Positions 1 to 11,714 are shown, counted from the stretch's first letter. The stretch: DNA of 64,000 nt from Heterohyrax brucei (GCA_028571685.1 CM053166.1:64194111-64258110); one strand, 5' to 3'. Notes: generated by a model from the sequence alone, not told the origin. Program-made: numbers and translations.

Positions 1-320
1 ATGAAGCCCAAAAAGCAACAAATATTGGAGAAGACAGTAACCCGGAAGTCACCCTGGCATCAGAAGGCCCTCAGTTGAAACCACCTCAGAACTTCCCAGA
101 TGAAGAAGCTTTTCTGAAACTATCAGATGGTGAATACAAAAGGATTATATATAGAGCCCTCCTAGACCTTATACAAAATGCAGAAGAGCAAAATGAAAAA
201 TTAAGCAAGCTGTTCGATCTGATGGAACATCAGCACTCTGAAATCCAACAGATCAAGAACAAAATCAAAGACATAGAAACTTCAATTCAAAGCCAAGAAA
301 ACAGAATGGAACAAATGAAA
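1..320 (+). pseudogene. L1 ORF1 5' fragment
   Basis: The first base is the A of a start codon in the context atgaagcccaaaaagcaaca, closely matching the ORF1 start of the young L1 at 19560. After about 24 codons the frame shifts; from base 75 it reads the ORF1 N-terminal region and the start of the coiled coil (LFDLMEHQ, then IQQIKNKIKDIE). In L1, ORF1p is the trimeric RNA-binding chaperone; only the part before the RRM is present. Similarity stops near 320, where unrelated sequence begins. The 5'UTR, if present, lies outside the window. The frameshift and truncation make it non-functional. Confidence 0.9.
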
Positions 321-685
321 CTCACTGGCAGAAGATCAGCCACAGAAAGCACACAGTGCCCCTTCCCTTGCCATCCCAAGAAGCAAGAACTGCTAAACAC
401 ATCATGAATTGGATTCCAGAGGATGATCCCTGCCTTCTGCTGCTCTCAGAGAGCATCTGAGCAAACATGTGACTACAGCAACCTTGTGGCTGTAAGGGGA
501 CGCTTCCTAAGACAGACGGCATTCTGCAGCTGGACATCAATTGACCAATAGAGTTTCACACCAGTAGTAACATCATCTTTGGGAGATGGCAGAGCTACTG
601 TCCTGGCTATCTCTGGGGATTTCCAGCTGACAATTGTTCTGTTTGTGTCTCCTCGCCAGCATATACTTGAACACTGCCCATGACT
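321..685. other. Unassigned sequence
   Basis: No repeat family or gene recognised. Short open frames (72-79 codons, minus strand) have no recognisable domain. Confidence 0.4.
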
Positions 686-851
686 AAACAAACAAATGAC
701 CATTGACATCAAGCCAATTCTGACTCACAGCAACCCAATAGGACAGAGTAGAACTGCCCCATCAGGTTTCCAAGGAGTGCCTGGCAGATTTATACTGTCA
801 ACCCTTGGATTATCAGCCATAACACCTAACCACTGTACCATCAGGGTTTCC
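686..851 (-). mobile_element. AfroSINE-type SINE, antisense
   Basis: The reverse complement has the usual order: a tRNA-like head with gaaaccctgatgg and the box B region, then caccaggcactccttgg, the cctatgggg/cagttctactctgtcc body, and a gagtcagaattgg tail. The copy is diverged and lacks a clear poly(A)-like tail. Confidence 0.85.
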
Positions 852-1149
852 ATAACTAGGAACTACTTAATTCCACATTTTAGCAGAATTTATTACTATA
901 AAATGATTTATACTTCATAAAAATGTGTCTTATTGAGGCCTTTGTCTGGTGATCCTTGTTCTAACTCCTTGGAGTCAGACTAAGCAAGACTCAGCCTCTT
1001 CTATACACCAGCCCTTCACATGTTGGAGGAAAGACAGATGACCTCAAGTCATCTTACCTTCAAGTTAAACACCTTAGCTAATCCTTATGGCTTTCTCTCC
1101 CTAATCATAGCTCTCCTCTCTAAACAGAGTCTATTTGTCAAAATACTTC
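852..1149. other. Unassigned sequence
   Basis: AT-rich. The right part may be the distal 3'UTR of the following old L1, but I cannot place the boundary. No gene seen. Confidence 0.3.
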
Positions 1150-1617
1150 TTTTGTTCAACACTGTATTATGAAAAATATCAAATATAAGCCAAATTGGAT
1201 GAATTTTGAAGTGAACTCCAAATATTCACCACCCAGATTCTTCTACTAATATTTAGCTACATTTATTTCTTCCATTTATCCACTCTTCTACCCATTCATT
1301 GTTCCATCTCATTTCTTAATGTTGTAAAAAGATATACATAACACAGCATCTGCCAGTCCAACTTTTTCCATGTGAACAATTCAGTGATACCAATTACATC
1401 AATCATTTTGTGCTACCATCACCAATATCTGTAGCCAAACTTTCCATCACCCCACACAGAAACTTACCCCTTCCTAAACAATGAATCATCTTCTCTCCCT
1501 CCCTCCCACCCTTATCAACCATTATTAAACTTTGATCTCCATACAGTTTCTATTCCAGGTATTTCACATGAGTGAGATCATACAGTGTTTTCCTTTCATG
1601 ATTGACTTATTTCACAC

Positions 1618-1782
1618 TGAACCACTGGTGGTATAGTGGTTAAGAGCTACAGCTGGTAACTAAAAGGTCGGCAATTCAAATCTACCAGGCACTCTTTGGA
1701 AACCCTATGGGGCAGTTTGACTCTGTCCTTTGGGATTTCTATGAATCAGAATCAACTTGATGACAGTGGGTTTGATTGATTT
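1618..1782 (+). mobile_element. AfroSINE-type SINE inside old L1
   Basis: Head ccactggtggtatagtggtt (box A-like), then ggtcggcaattcaaatctac (box B-like), ccaggcactctttggaaacc, the ggggcagtttgactctgtcc body, and tail gatgacagtgggtttgattg. It interrupts the antisense L1 between ttatttcac and ttagcatagc, so it is younger than that L1. Confidence 0.9.
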
Positions 1783-1814
1783 ACTTAGCATAGCATTTTC
1801 AAGTTCCCTCCATG

Positions 1815-2001
1815 TTGGAATATATACCAGACTTAATTTCTCTTTGCAGCTGAGTAATATTTACATTGTGTATATGTGTGTGTGTGTGTATATACATACA
1901 TATATATAAATGTGTATATATTGGAACATATACCAGGACTTAATTTCTCATTTCAGCTGAGTAATATTACATTGTGTGTATGTGTGTGTGTGTGTATATG
2001 T

Positions 2002-2022
<21 letters not shown>
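1815..2022. repeat. Tandem duplication, two units of about 104 bp
   Basis: Unit 1 (1815-1920) and unit 2 (1921-about 2022) both run ttggaayatataccag, acttaatttct, cagctgagtaatat, acattgtg and then a TG run. The copies differ by a few substitutions and indels, so the duplication is not recent. Confidence 0.9.

Positions 2023-2032
<10 letters not shown>
1975..2032. repeat. (TG)n/(CA)n compound microsatellite
   Basis: A TG run followed directly by a CA run, giving a self-complementary dinucleotide hairpin. A shorter TG run lies at 1873-1890. Confidence 0.95.
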
Positions 2033-2034
<2 letters not shown>

Positions 2035-2040
2035 TATATA

Positions 2041-2220
2041 GGGAAATGCTGGTGGGGTTTAACCTAAGCCTAGTGGGTTAAGTGCTACTTCTGCCAATCA
2101 AAACATAAGCAGTTCAAATCCACCAGTGGTTACTTTGAAACTGTATGGGTCAATTCTACTCTGACCTATACGGTTGCTATGAATCAGACCTGATGCAATG
2201 GCAGTGGGTTTTTGGGGGGG
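2041..2220 (+). mobile_element. AfroSINE-type SINE, diverged
   Basis: Head with cctagtgggttaagtgctac, box B region gcagttcaaatccaccag, body gtcaattctactctgacc, then tatgaatcagacctgatg and tail ggcagtgggtttttgg. It has many substitutions. It abuts a CA/TA microsatellite on its left. Confidence 0.8.
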
Positions 2221-2275
2221 TTATGTACATATACATATATATATACATATATATACACACACATCTATATATATC

Positions 2276-2411
2276 ACCCCAAATCCACTGCTGTTGAGTC
2301 CATTCCAACTCATTGCGACCCTATAGTGCAGGGTAGAACTGCCCCATCGAGTTTCCAAGGGGTGCCTGGTAGATTTGAGCTGCCAACATTTTGTTTAGCA
2401 GATGCAGCACT

Positions 2412-2412
<1 letters not shown>
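2276..2412 (-). mobile_element. AfroSINE-type SINE, antisense, truncated at the head
   Basis: The plus strand reads aaatccactgctgttgagtc, ccattccaactcattgcgac, gtagaactgcccc, tttccaaggggtgcctggta and agatgcagcac, then runs into a TG repeat. The tRNA-like head is replaced by the microsatellite. Confidence 0.85.

Positions 2413-2414
<2 letters not shown>

Positions 2415-2459
<45 letters not shown>
2415..2459. repeat. (TG)n microsatellite
   Basis: About 22 nearly perfect TG units. The open frames across this stretch simply read Val-Cys repeats and are not genes. Confidence 0.97.
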
Positions 2460-2561
2460 TGTATACATCTCTGTGTACATACACCACAATTTGGCTCCAC
2501 CTTATTTTTTGATGCATTCCAAATAAGTTTCAGACATCCATGCATTCATTCACCCCCACAG

Positions 2562-2971
2562 GAGGCTGAATAATGGCCCCAAACAATATCAGTTTTAACC
2601 ACTGAAATCTTTAAATGTTATATATTTGGAAAAAAAGGTCTTTGCAGATGTGATTAAATTAAAGATAAGGGCAATTGTTCAGTGTTATCTGTGGTGAGTT
2701 CTCAATACTACCACATGCATCCTTAAATGGGGAGGCAAAAGGAGATTTCACACATAAAAAAGAGAAAGCAAAGTGAAGACAGACACAGAGGTGACAGTGA
2801 TGCAGCTGCAAGCCAAGGAATAATGGCAACCACAGACACCTTCCTACAGACACCAGTAAAACTGATTTTAGTCTCCTAGACTCCAGAACTGGAAGAAAAT
2901 AAGTTTCTGTTGCATTTTCCTATTGTTCTTTTGAGGCAACTTGTTACTGTTGCCCTGGGAAACTAATACAT
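2562..2971 (+). mobile_element. MLT1-like LTR
   Basis: Begins ggctgaataatggcccc, contains the diagnostic ctttgcagatgtgattaaat and gagccaaggaa-type segments, and ends with a ccagaactgg...aataagtt block and gggaaactaataca. The order matches the ERVL-MaLR LTR family MLT1 as I remember it. It is a highly diverged solo LTR. Confidence 0.7.
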
Positions 2972-3485
2972 GCAGCAATTAAGAACATAAGATATGGACC
3001 CAGACTTTCTGGTCCAAAGCCCTGCTCCACTACTGTATCAAGTAGGAATGCTTTATGCCGCTACTTACAAAAAAGTAGACCCAAAGTTGTTTAAAGATAT
3101 AGCAGTTCACTTTTCTTGCATTATATGAAATCTAAAACCAGAAAGCTTCTAGCATTGATTTGAAGGCTTAACAATGTCAGGTCTGGCTTCTCTGCAATTC
3201 TTTCGGCCTTTCCCTTATGTATGCAAGATGGCAAGATGCCTACATCAGCTTTTGTCATCTCTTCCATCTTCAAGATTATAAGCAGCAAGAAATGAAAAGT
3301 CTTCCTTGGAAGCTCCCAGCCAACTTCTGCTTATGCCTCACTGGCTTTTCTTTACTGCAAAGAAGGATGTGAAAAACAGAATTGAGTTCTTTTAGTCTAA
3401 TAGTGGAGATGAACAAGGGAGAAGACAGAAGTTAGGAAAGGGTGTGGTGTCTGATAACCAATATAGATGCTATAGCTGCTTATTA
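2972..3485. other. Unassigned sequence
   Basis: No gene seen. Parts (gcaagatggcaagatgccta onward) look like a very degenerate dispersed repeat that I cannot name. Confidence 0.3.
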
Positions 3486-3605
3486 GGAGCCCTGGTGGTA
3501 CAACAGTTAAATGTTCAGCTGTTAACCAAAAGGCTGGCAAATCAAACATACCCATCCACTTGTGGGAGAAACAGCTGATAATATTCTACCATAAAGGCTG
3601 TTGTG
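3486..3605 (+). mobile_element. AfroSINE variant, 5' part
   Basis: ggagccctggtggtacaaca, then ttaaccaaaaggctggcaaa and gggagaaacagctgataat. This is the SINE subtype with the extra gggagaaa...gtctgcttctgtaaa segment, also seen at 42415. It lacks the usual 3' tail. Confidence 0.7.
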
Positions 3606-3790
3606 CTTTTTAGGTGCTGTCCAGTTGGTTGGGACTCATATCCACCCTGTATATAAAACAATGAAATACTCTCCTGTCCTGTACTATCCTCACAATTGTT
3701 GTTATGCTTGAGGCCATTGTTGTAACCACTGTTTCAGTCCATCTTGTTGAGGGTCTTCCTTTTCTTTTGATGATGATTTTCTACATTTCC

Positions 3791-4318
3791 AAGCTGGGTC
3801 TCTAAAGAAGCAAAACAAGTAGGGAGAGAGAGAGAGACTTATATCAGAGAAATAGCTCACACACTTGTAGATGCTGAAATGTACCAAGTATGTAAGTCAG
3901 GAAAGAGGCTTTTCCTGATTCATGTAGTCACAGGGGCTGGCAAATCCAAGATTGGCAGGTCAGGGGGCAGGGGTCTTGCTCACAGGCTGCGGATATCTAT
4001 GAATCCCAAGATTTGCAGGCAAGACCACAGGTAAGCTGTGAGCTCATGTCCCATTAACTAGAGGCTAAAGGAACAGGAGCCAAGTGCAGGATCCAGAGCA
4101 AGCAAAAGCCCATGAGCTTTACCACAATGTCCACTTATATTCAATGCAGGCCACATGCTGAACAAAAGTCTCTTTCAACTGATTGGCTACTCACAACGCA
4201 GCCTATAATGAAGGTGAGCACATTACATCAAATCTTATCATGAAACTGATCACATCATAAGCAGAATCACCGAGAATCATGGCCCAGCAAAGTTGACACA
4301 CAACCTTAACTGTCACAA
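3791..4318 (-). mobile_element. LTR-like repeat inserted in RTE
   Basis: Starts gggtctctaaagaagcaaaa, then a GA-rich run, tatcagagaaatagctcac, ggctggcaaatccaag, ctttcaactgattgg, and ends ggcccagcaaagttgacaca. The same family, sense strand, appears around the palindrome at 11846-12716. I think it is an ERVL-MaLR-type LTR read antisense, but the family name is uncertain. Confidence 0.55.
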
Positions 4319-6567
4319 TGTCCATCTTCAGGACACTGATAACATGGTCAAAGTAAAAAATATTCTAAAAGTCTAAAAAATATTCATCTAAAAAATACTT
4401 TTTCCCACACGTATTTGTTTGTTCTTCTGGCAGTGTATTCAATATTCTTCACCAATAGTATAACTCAAAGGCATAAATTCTTCAGTCTTTGCTATTAGTT
4501 ATCTAGCTTTCTCATGCATATGAGGCAATTAAAAACACCATAGCCTGAGTCAGGTTCACATTAATCCTTAAAGTGACATCTTTGTTTTTTAATGCTTTAA
4601 GAAGCCCTTTGCAGCAGATTTGTCCAATACAATACATCTTTTGATTTCTTGACTGCTGCTTCCACTGGTTTTTGAGTGTGGATCCAAGTAAAATGAAATC
4701 CTTGACAACTTCAATGTTTTCTATGTTTATCATAATATTGCTTATTGGTCCAGTTGTGAGGAACTTTTTTCCTTTGTGTTAAAGTGTAGTCTATCCTGAA
4801 GGCTGTAGTCTTTAATCTTTTTCTGTAAGTGTTTCAAATTGTCTTCATTTTCAGGAAGCAAGGTTGTGCCATCTGCACATCACAGGTTGTTGATGAGTCT
4901 TCTGCTGTCCTCATGCTCATTCTTTTGTATAGTCCAGTTTCTCTGTTTGCTCAGAACACAGATTGAATAAGTATGCTGAATGGATACAACTTGGATATAC
5001 ATCCTTCCTGATATTAAATCACTCAGTATCCCTGTATTCTGTTCAAACTACTGCCTCTTCTTCTATGTACAGGCTCCTCAGGAGCACAACTGTTCCAATG
5101 GCCACATTCTTCACAATGTTATCCATAATTTCTTATGATCCATATAGCCAAATGCCTTTGCATAGACAACAAAACATAGGCAAACATCTTTTTGGCATTC
5201 TCTGCTTTCGGACAAGATCCATCTGACATCAATTATGATATCTCTGGTTTCACGTCCTCTTCTGAATCTGGCTTGAATTTCTGGTTCCCTGTCAACACAC
5301 TGCTGCAACTACTTTTGAATGATCCTCAGAAAAATCTTACTTGTATGTGATATTGATGATACTGTTTGATAATTTCTGCATTTCATGGGATCACCTTTCT
5401 TTAGAAGGGGTGTAAATATTGGTCTCTTCCAGCCAGTTGTTCAGGTAGCTGTCTTCCAAATTTCTTAATATAAGTGTGTGAGGGCTTCCAGTGCTGCATT
5501 TGTTTGCTGAAATATCTCAGTTGGTATTTTGTCAATTCCTAGAAGCTTGTTTTTCACCAATAACTTCAGTGCAACTTGGACTTCTTCTTCAGTATCATAG
5601 GTTCTTGATATGTACTGCCTCTTAAAATGTTTGAACATCAACCAGTTCTTTTTGGTACAGTGACTCTGTTTTTTGTTTTTTGATGCTTCCTGCATTGTTT
5701 AATATTTTCCCTGTAGAATACTTTAGTATCTGAACTCCAGTCTTGAATTATTTTTTCAAATTTTTCAGTTCGAGATATGCTGAGTGTGTTCTTCTCTTTT
5801 GGTTTTCTAACTCTACATCTTTGCACTTTTCATCATAATACTTTGTCTCCTGAGCCACCCTTTGGAATCTTCCATTCATTCAACTCTTACTTTATCTTCT
5901 TTTGCTCTGTCTACTCAACATTCAAGAGCAAGTTCCAGAGTCTCTTCTCACATCTATTTTAGTCTTTCTTTCCTGACTTTTTAATGACCTCTTGCTGTCT
6001 TCATGTATGATGTCATTTCAGTTTTTCTTGTCTTCAGTCACTAGTATTCAGTGTGGCAAATCTATTCTTGAGATGGTCTCTAAATTCAAGTGACATATAT
6101 TCAAGTCATAGTTTAGCTGTTATAGACCTGTTCTAATTTTCTCCAGCTTCAACCTGAACTTGCATATGAACAATTGTTGATATGTGCTGAAATAGGGCCC
6201 TGTCCTTATTCTAACTGACAATACTAAGCTTTTCCATCATCTCTTTCTGCATATGTAGTTAATTTAATTCCTGTGTATAGTCCATATGTATAAGTCCATG
6301 TGTATAGTTGCCATTTCTTGTTGAAAAAAAGTGTTTGCAGTGAAGAAGTCATTGGTCATGCAAAATTCTATCATGTGACTTCCCTGACCAGCTACTATCC
6401 CTTCTTCTTTAATTTCAGCTCTCACATTCCAATCACTAGTAATTATCAGTGCAACTTGATTGTATGTTTGATCAATTTCAGACTGCAGAGGTTGGCAAAA
6501 ATATTTAATTTCCTCATTTCTGGCATTAGTGGTTGGTGCATGAATTTGAATATAATAGCCATATTAA

Positions 6568-6644
6568 GGAGTGCCTGGTAGATTCAAATTGTTGATCTTC
6601 TTGGGTAGCAGACATAACACTTAACCACCAAGCCACCAGGGTTT
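6568..6644 (-). mobile_element. AfroSINE head fragment, antisense
   Basis: ggagtgcctggtagattcaa to ttaaccaccaagccaccagg and gttt. Only the tRNA-like head and adjacent body remain. Confidence 0.8.
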
Positions 6645-6766
6645 GTTCCATGAACATCACACAGGCAGGATTTACAACATATAGGAAAATCACACAGCAT
6701 CTGGACTCATGGCCCAGCCCAATTGATACACACATTTTTTGAGGGACACAGTTCAACCCATGACAC
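6645..6766 (-). mobile_element. LTR fragment, antisense
   Basis: gatttacaacatataggaaa, tcatggcccagcccaattga, then gagggacacagttcaaccca and tgacac. The same terminal sequence ends the LTRs at 35938 and 44705. With the SINE piece beside it, it splits the RTE. Confidence 0.65.
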
Positions 6767-7440
6767 TGGTCTTCCTTGTAGGCAAGCATATAGATATTAT
6801 TCTATCACTGACAGTGTTGTACTTCAGGATGGGTCTTAAAATGTTCCGTTTGACAAGGATTGCAACACCATTCCTCTATAGTTTGTCATTCCCAGCAGAG
6901 TATACGATATATATCATTGTCCAATTCAAAATAACCAATACTATTCCATTTCAGCTCAGTAATGCTTAGATGTTGATGTTTATGTGTTCTGCCTCATTTT
7001 TGATGACTCCCAATTTTCCTAGATTTATACTTTGTACAATCCAGGCACCTATCAATAATAGATATTTGCAGCTGTTTCTTCCCATTTTGAATTATGCCAC
7101 ATCAGCAGATGAAAGTTCTAAAAGCTTGATTCCATCCATATCATAAGGTCAGCCCTACTTTGAAAAAGCAGTTCTTCTCCGGTAGTCTTTGAGTACCTTC
7201 CAACCTGAGGGGCTTATCTTCTGGCGATGTATCAGGCAATGTTCTGCTACAATTAATAGGATTTTCACTGGCTAATTTTTTCAGAAGTGGGCTGCGAGGT
7301 CCTTGGTAGTCTGCCTTAATCTGGAAGCTCAGCTGAGACCTGTCCACCATCAGTGTCCTTGTTGGTGTTTGAAATACTGGTGGATAGCTTCCCACATCAA
7401 AAAAAACCATGCAAGCCACCACAATATGACAAACTAATAG

Positions 7441-7551
7441 AAGTGGGGCTCATAAAGATTATAGCCTAGTAAGTCATATGAGTAGTTCTACTCTATCCCA
7501 TAGGGTTACTATGGGCTGAAATTGACTTGACAGCGTCTAACAATAACAACA
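7441..7551 (+). mobile_element. SINE 3' half with RTE-like tail
   Basis: agtagttctactctatccca, tagggttactatgggctgaa, attgacttgacagcgtctaa, caataacaac. The tail (c)taacaayaacaac matches the 3' end of RTE copies, unlike the tgggtttggttt tail of most AfroSINEs here. Confidence 0.7.
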
Positions 7552-7574
7552 CCTACTTGTCTGTACAATCTCAT

Positions 7575-7660
7575 CTTACCTCTCTCACCTCAGTTTTCTC
7601 ATCAGTAGAATAGGGATAATAATATTTAGTCTCTGGGCTGCAAAAATGATTAAATGCTCT
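7575..7660 (-). mobile_element. MIR SINE fragment, antisense
   Basis: cctcagttttctcatcagta, gaatagggataataatat, atgattaaatg. This resembles the conserved MIR core in reverse. Short and diverged. Confidence 0.65.
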
Positions 7661-7924
7661 ACTACTAGCAGAAAGACTGGCAATTGTCTGATGAAATAGT
7701 TCCTTTATGTGGCCTTTGACTTGGTTCCTAGGAAAAACAGCTTAAAATATTTGCCCTTAAGCCCTGAGGAGCTATTTTTACCTGGTTTTCTACTCCTAGA
7801 AGATTTGTTACATTTCCTGGGTAAGTTGTAAGCAACTTGGTTTGATACTTACAGTCTGATCCTGGGATGCAACCTGCTCTGTGATTGCTATGCACCTTTC
7901 AGGGATTCGTCAACACACTGTACA
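7661..7924. other. Unassigned sequence
   Basis: Nothing recognisable; no plausible gene. Confidence 0.3.
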
Positions 7925-10262
7925 GATGAAGTGACTGTGGATTATGCAAAGAAGGTACTATAACCTACTATACAAACAGTCTGGCCTACCAAGAAGGCAT
8001 TGGTCAGTTTGTGGCCCTGGTTGGAAGGCCACACCTTGAAATTGACAAAGAGTTTGTGTATATATGAAGCCAACTCCACAGAGGTTTTTCAGGCAAGAAA
8101 CAGGAAGAAGAAGAGGCAAGAGAGAAGAAACAAAGAGAAAGGAAGCTAAGAGACTGCTAAAAGCGATGTAATGTTGGTCTACGGCGGTAGCGCTGAAGAC
8201 AGGAAGAGGCTTGGAAAGGGCAGAACTGGCAGTGAAATGCCTGGAAGGGGCCCTGCAGCAAAGTCAGTGGTGACAGATAGAAGGGCCAAGAGGAGTCTGT
8301 TCTGAGGGGGCAAAGAGAACGTCTACAGAGCCAAGAAGGGGTATGCATAGCAGAGAGAAGGGACTGCTTGCTTGCATGGTCAACAGTAGCTGAGTGACCA
8401 GTCCTGCACTGAAGAAGGCCACTTTGCCTACACGTATCCTGATTCTAATCCCGAGCTATGCTGTTGTTAAGTGCCATAGAGTCATTTCCAACACATAGCA
8501 ACCCTACAGAAAACAGAACGAAACATTGCCTGGTCCTGCACTATGCCCGCAATAGTTACACTTAAGCCAATCGTTTCAGCCACTGTGTCAGTCCACATTG
8601 CTGAGGGTCTGCCTCTTTTTCACTTACCTTGTCCTTTGCCAAGCATGATATCCTTCTCCAGGGACTGTTCTCTCCTGACAACATGCCCAAAGTATGTAAG
8701 GTGCAGTCTCACTATCTTTTCTTCCAAGGAACACTCTGATTGTACTTCTTCCAGAACAGATTGGTTTGTTCTTTTGGTAGTCCACAGTATATTCAATATT
8801 CTTCTCCAATATCACACAGTTCAAAGACATCAATTCTTCTGTCTTCTTCATTCATCACCCAGCTTTCATATGTGACATCTTTGAAAGTGACATCTTTTCA
8901 ATTTTTTAAAAGAGTCCTTTGCAGCAGATTTTCCCAATGCAATGAGTCTTTGGATTCCGTGGCTGCTGCTCCCGTGGGCATGGACTGGAACCCAGTAAAA
9001 TGAAATCCTTGACATCTTCAATCCTGTATCCCTTTATTTTGATGTTACTTACTGGTCCAGTTGTGAGGATTTTTGTTTTCTTGACATTGAGGTGCAATTC
9101 ATGCTGAAGGCTGTGGTCTTTGATCTTCACTTCATCTTCAGGTATTTCAAATTCTCTTTACTTCCAGCAAGCAGAGTTGTGTCATCTGCATCATGCAGAT
9201 GGTTAATGAGTCTTCCTCCAATCCTGATGCCTTGTTCTTCTTCATACATTTCAGCTTCTCATACTATTTGCTCAGCATACGGATTGAAAAGGTATGATGA
9301 AAAGATACAACCATGACGCACACCTTTCCTGACTTTAAACCATACAGTGTCCCCTTTTTCTGTTCACACGACTGCCTCTTGATCCATATACAGATTCCTA
9401 ATGAGCACAATTAAGTGTTCTGGGGTTCCAGTTCTCCTCAACGATATCCATAAATTGTTTTCCACACTGCTGAATGCCTTTGTATAGTCAATGAAACACA
9501 GGTAAGCACCTTTCTGGTATTCTCTGCTTTCAGCCAATATCCATCTGACATCAACAATGATATCCCTGGTTCCACACCATCTTCTGAATCCTGCTTCAAT
9601 TTCTGGAAGTTCCTTGACAATATACTGTTGCAGTTGCTTTTGAAAGATCTTTAGCAAAAGTTTGCTTGAGTGTGATACTAATGATATTTTTTGATAATTT
9701 CTTCATTTGGTTAGATCATCTTTCTTGGGAATAAGCATAAATATGGATCTCTTCCACTTGGTTGGCCAGGTAGCTGTCTTCCAAATTTTTTGGCATAGAT
9801 GAGTGAGTACTTCCAGCTCTGCATCCATTTGTTGAAATGTCTGAATAGATAACCATCAACTCCTGGAGCCTTGTTTTTTGCCAATGCCTTCAATGAAGTT
9901 TTGACTTGTTCCTTCAGTACCATCAGTTCCTGATCTATGCTACCTCTTGAAATGGTTGAATGTTGACCAGTTCTTTCTGGTATAATGACTCTGTGTATTT
10001 CTTCTATCTTCTTTTGTTGTTTCCTGAGCTATAGCTTGTTGATTCTGGTTTAAAGTTGTACCCTGCTACATCCTTTACAAAACACTTAACTCTAAGTATG
10101 GTCTGTGAAGTCTGTGTAGCCTTTGCAATGGATTATCAAACCCAGAATAGGAGTAAAGAATGCTGTGGGAGGGACGGCTGGTATTAGAATTGGTAAGAAG
10201 ATTGGACAGTAAAGGTATGTCTGACCTCCATCTCAGAGGAATCAGCCTTAGACTGTTCTTGA
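7925..10262 (+). mobile_element. Unnamed LTR-like repeat, copy 1, split by an RTE
   Basis: Left part 7925-8459 (tgcaaagaaggtac, ggcctaccaagaaggcat, gaggcaagagagaagaaa, gctgaagacaggaagaggct) and right part 10033-10262 (caaaacacttaactctaagt, gtctgtg, tttgcaatggattatcaaac, ctgacctccatctcag). Both align in order with copy 2 (13400-14160) and copy 3. In copy 2 the corresponding end holds ctaataaagcacttaac, a likely poly(A) signal, which suggests an LTR. Confidence 0.6.
8460..10022 (-). mobile_element. RTE-type LINE, antisense, 5'-truncated
   Basis: The plus strand begins at the RTE 3' end (gctgttgttaagtgccatag) and runs antisense through the RT, stopping in the linker before the endonuclease. Minus-strand RT pieces include YTKAFSSVENNLW (motif A region, within 9364-9657) and ALAKNKAPGVDGY (9711-9923). 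Flanking cccgagctat (8450-8459) and cctgagctat (10023-10032) look like a 10-bp TSD, so this is a real 5'-truncated insertion into the host repeat. Confidence 0.85.
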
Positions 10263-10325
10263 CTCTTATTATCCCCTCTGAAGGTAGGTTCTGCCACTAT
10301 TGTCATTATCACCATTTTATAGGCT
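10262..10325 (+). mobile_element. MIR-like fragment
   Basis: tctgaaggtaggttctgcca, ctattgtcattatcaccatt and ttatagg follow the MIR core order. Very short. Confidence 0.4.
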
Positions 10326-10484
10326 GGAATCCACCCAGAGGCACCTAGGAATACAGGGCTTGGAAATCTACTTTTGAAAGGTCACATCCTTAAAACACGA
10401 TGGAGGAGTTCTACTTTTCAAGCACGGGATCACCATCAATGAAATAGACTTACTTGATGGCAAATAACAACACAACTAATATTG

Positions 10485-10575
10485 ACTTCACAAAGTTGCT
10501 ATGACGGTTAAACCAGTAAGTGTATATGAAATATTTAGAACATACAAGCACTCATAATAATGGTAGATATTATTT
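10485..10575 (-). mobile_element. MIR fragment, antisense
   Basis: cacaaagttgctatgacggt, then atatttagaacatac, aagcactcataataatggta and gatattatt match the antisense MIR core (gcgcttagaaca...agctattatt type). Confidence 0.55.
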
Positions 10576-11714
10576 ACTAGTGGGGAAAATAGAATATAAG
10601 CTAAATGTCTCTCAAAAGACAACTGTTTGTATAATTACATCCAGCTGGTACACTATGCAGCCATTAAGATGCCAATTGAACATGACAAATGTTGGAAGAT
10701 TAAATACGTATTTTTTGAGTAAATATAACAAGTTATGTGACAATACATTGAGTATAATCCCTGTTACATAAAATTGTACACATAATGGTGAACATAGTGT
10801 AAAGAAAACTTCAGTTTTCATGGAACACAGATCTCCTGGGGACTCAACTAGTTCCTGCTTTTGCAAAGCTCATGTAATTTTCAAACCAAAGGATGACTAT
10901 TTTTATGAGTAAATGACTTTTTGAGTACTTTCCTAAAAATCCTGGAACACTAAATATATCATCAAGAATGCCTAGTTTACAATGGAATAACTTAATGCCA
11001 GAAAGTGTTTTACCCAATGACTATGTCCAATACAATTAAGAATTTGGATTTTTACTAGAAAGAAAACCAGTTCCTTAAGTGATGTACTTTACCTTCTCAT
11101 TTGTGATAAGTCAGAGAGAGTTATCTATACATAATGCTGCCTTTGGATTTGTATACTCAGATACTAGAATCCTCAGGGTTTTTTTCTTGTTTTAATGTCG
11201 GGACAGTTTGTTTTCTCCAGAATGTTCTTATGTTTATGTCTCAAAGGTGGCTCTGACTGCTTGGGGCAGGCCGTGTCATTCTGTCATTTAGTCCAGTTAC
11301 TTCTTTCTAGAAAATTTTACCATTAGTAAAATAGATGTGTCAATCAAACTATTTCACAGTTACAGTTTATCAACTTCTGAGCTTGAAATTTGATATAAAG
11401 GAACACTACCTCACAGGAATTTATTTTAAAGTTTCACCCTCTCAATAAAATATTCAGCGTGATTTGGAATATAGTAGTCTTGATTTTCCCATATGAGGTT
11501 TGCCTATTTTACATACTCATGTGCTCAGGGAAAAAAAGATCAGAAAAAACTTGAAGTTAGAATTTAGATTGGAGAAAATAATTGTTAAGATTTTAGTGAC
11601 ATATGTTAATTGCTGAAAGAACTAGAACAGCCTTTGCAGAGTGCCTTGTAACTTGGGGAATAGATGGCTGTAACACAGCACCTATATGAATCATACAGTT
11701 ATCTTCTCAGGTAA
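10576..11714. other. Unassigned AT-rich sequence
   Basis: About 1.1 kb without a recognisable repeat or gene. The longest open frames (83-84 codons) overlap on opposite strands and have no domain. No CpG-rich promoter-like stretch. Confidence 0.4.

Larger units (their letters stand above)
1150..2030 (-). mobile_element. Old L1 (L1M-type) 3' end, antisense, interrupted
   Basis: The plus strand reads the antisense of an old mammalian L1 3' region: caattcagtg...ccatcacc, then atcatacagtg, then gcatagcatttt and gctgagtaatat...acattgt. An AfroSINE interrupts it at 1618-1782 and it resumes with acttagcata. A second piece (gatgcattccaaataagttt, about 2500-2545) is probably the same family but out of order. 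Confidence 0.65.
3608..7440 (-). mobile_element. RTE-type LINE (BovB-like), antisense, near full length, interrupted
   Basis: The plus strand carries the antisense of an RTE element from its 3' end (ggtgctgtccagttggttgg) to its 5' end (atatgacaaactaatag). Pieces are 3608-3770, 4410-6566 and 6767-7440. Minus-strand fragments include the RT segments KNKLLGIDKIPTEIFQQ (within 5465-5695) and FVVYAKAFGYMDHKKLW (within 5111-5308), matching the RTE fingers and motif A. Frames are broken throughout. Inserts are an LTR-like element (3791-4318) and a SINE/LTR patch (6568-6766). Confidence 0.88.

Noticed and set aside
2391..2573. Val-Cys repeat peptide
   Set aside because: Pure translation of a TG microsatellite.
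8543..8875. 110-codon plus-strand open frame
   Set aside because: Lies opposite the RTE coding strand and is a shadow of that element.
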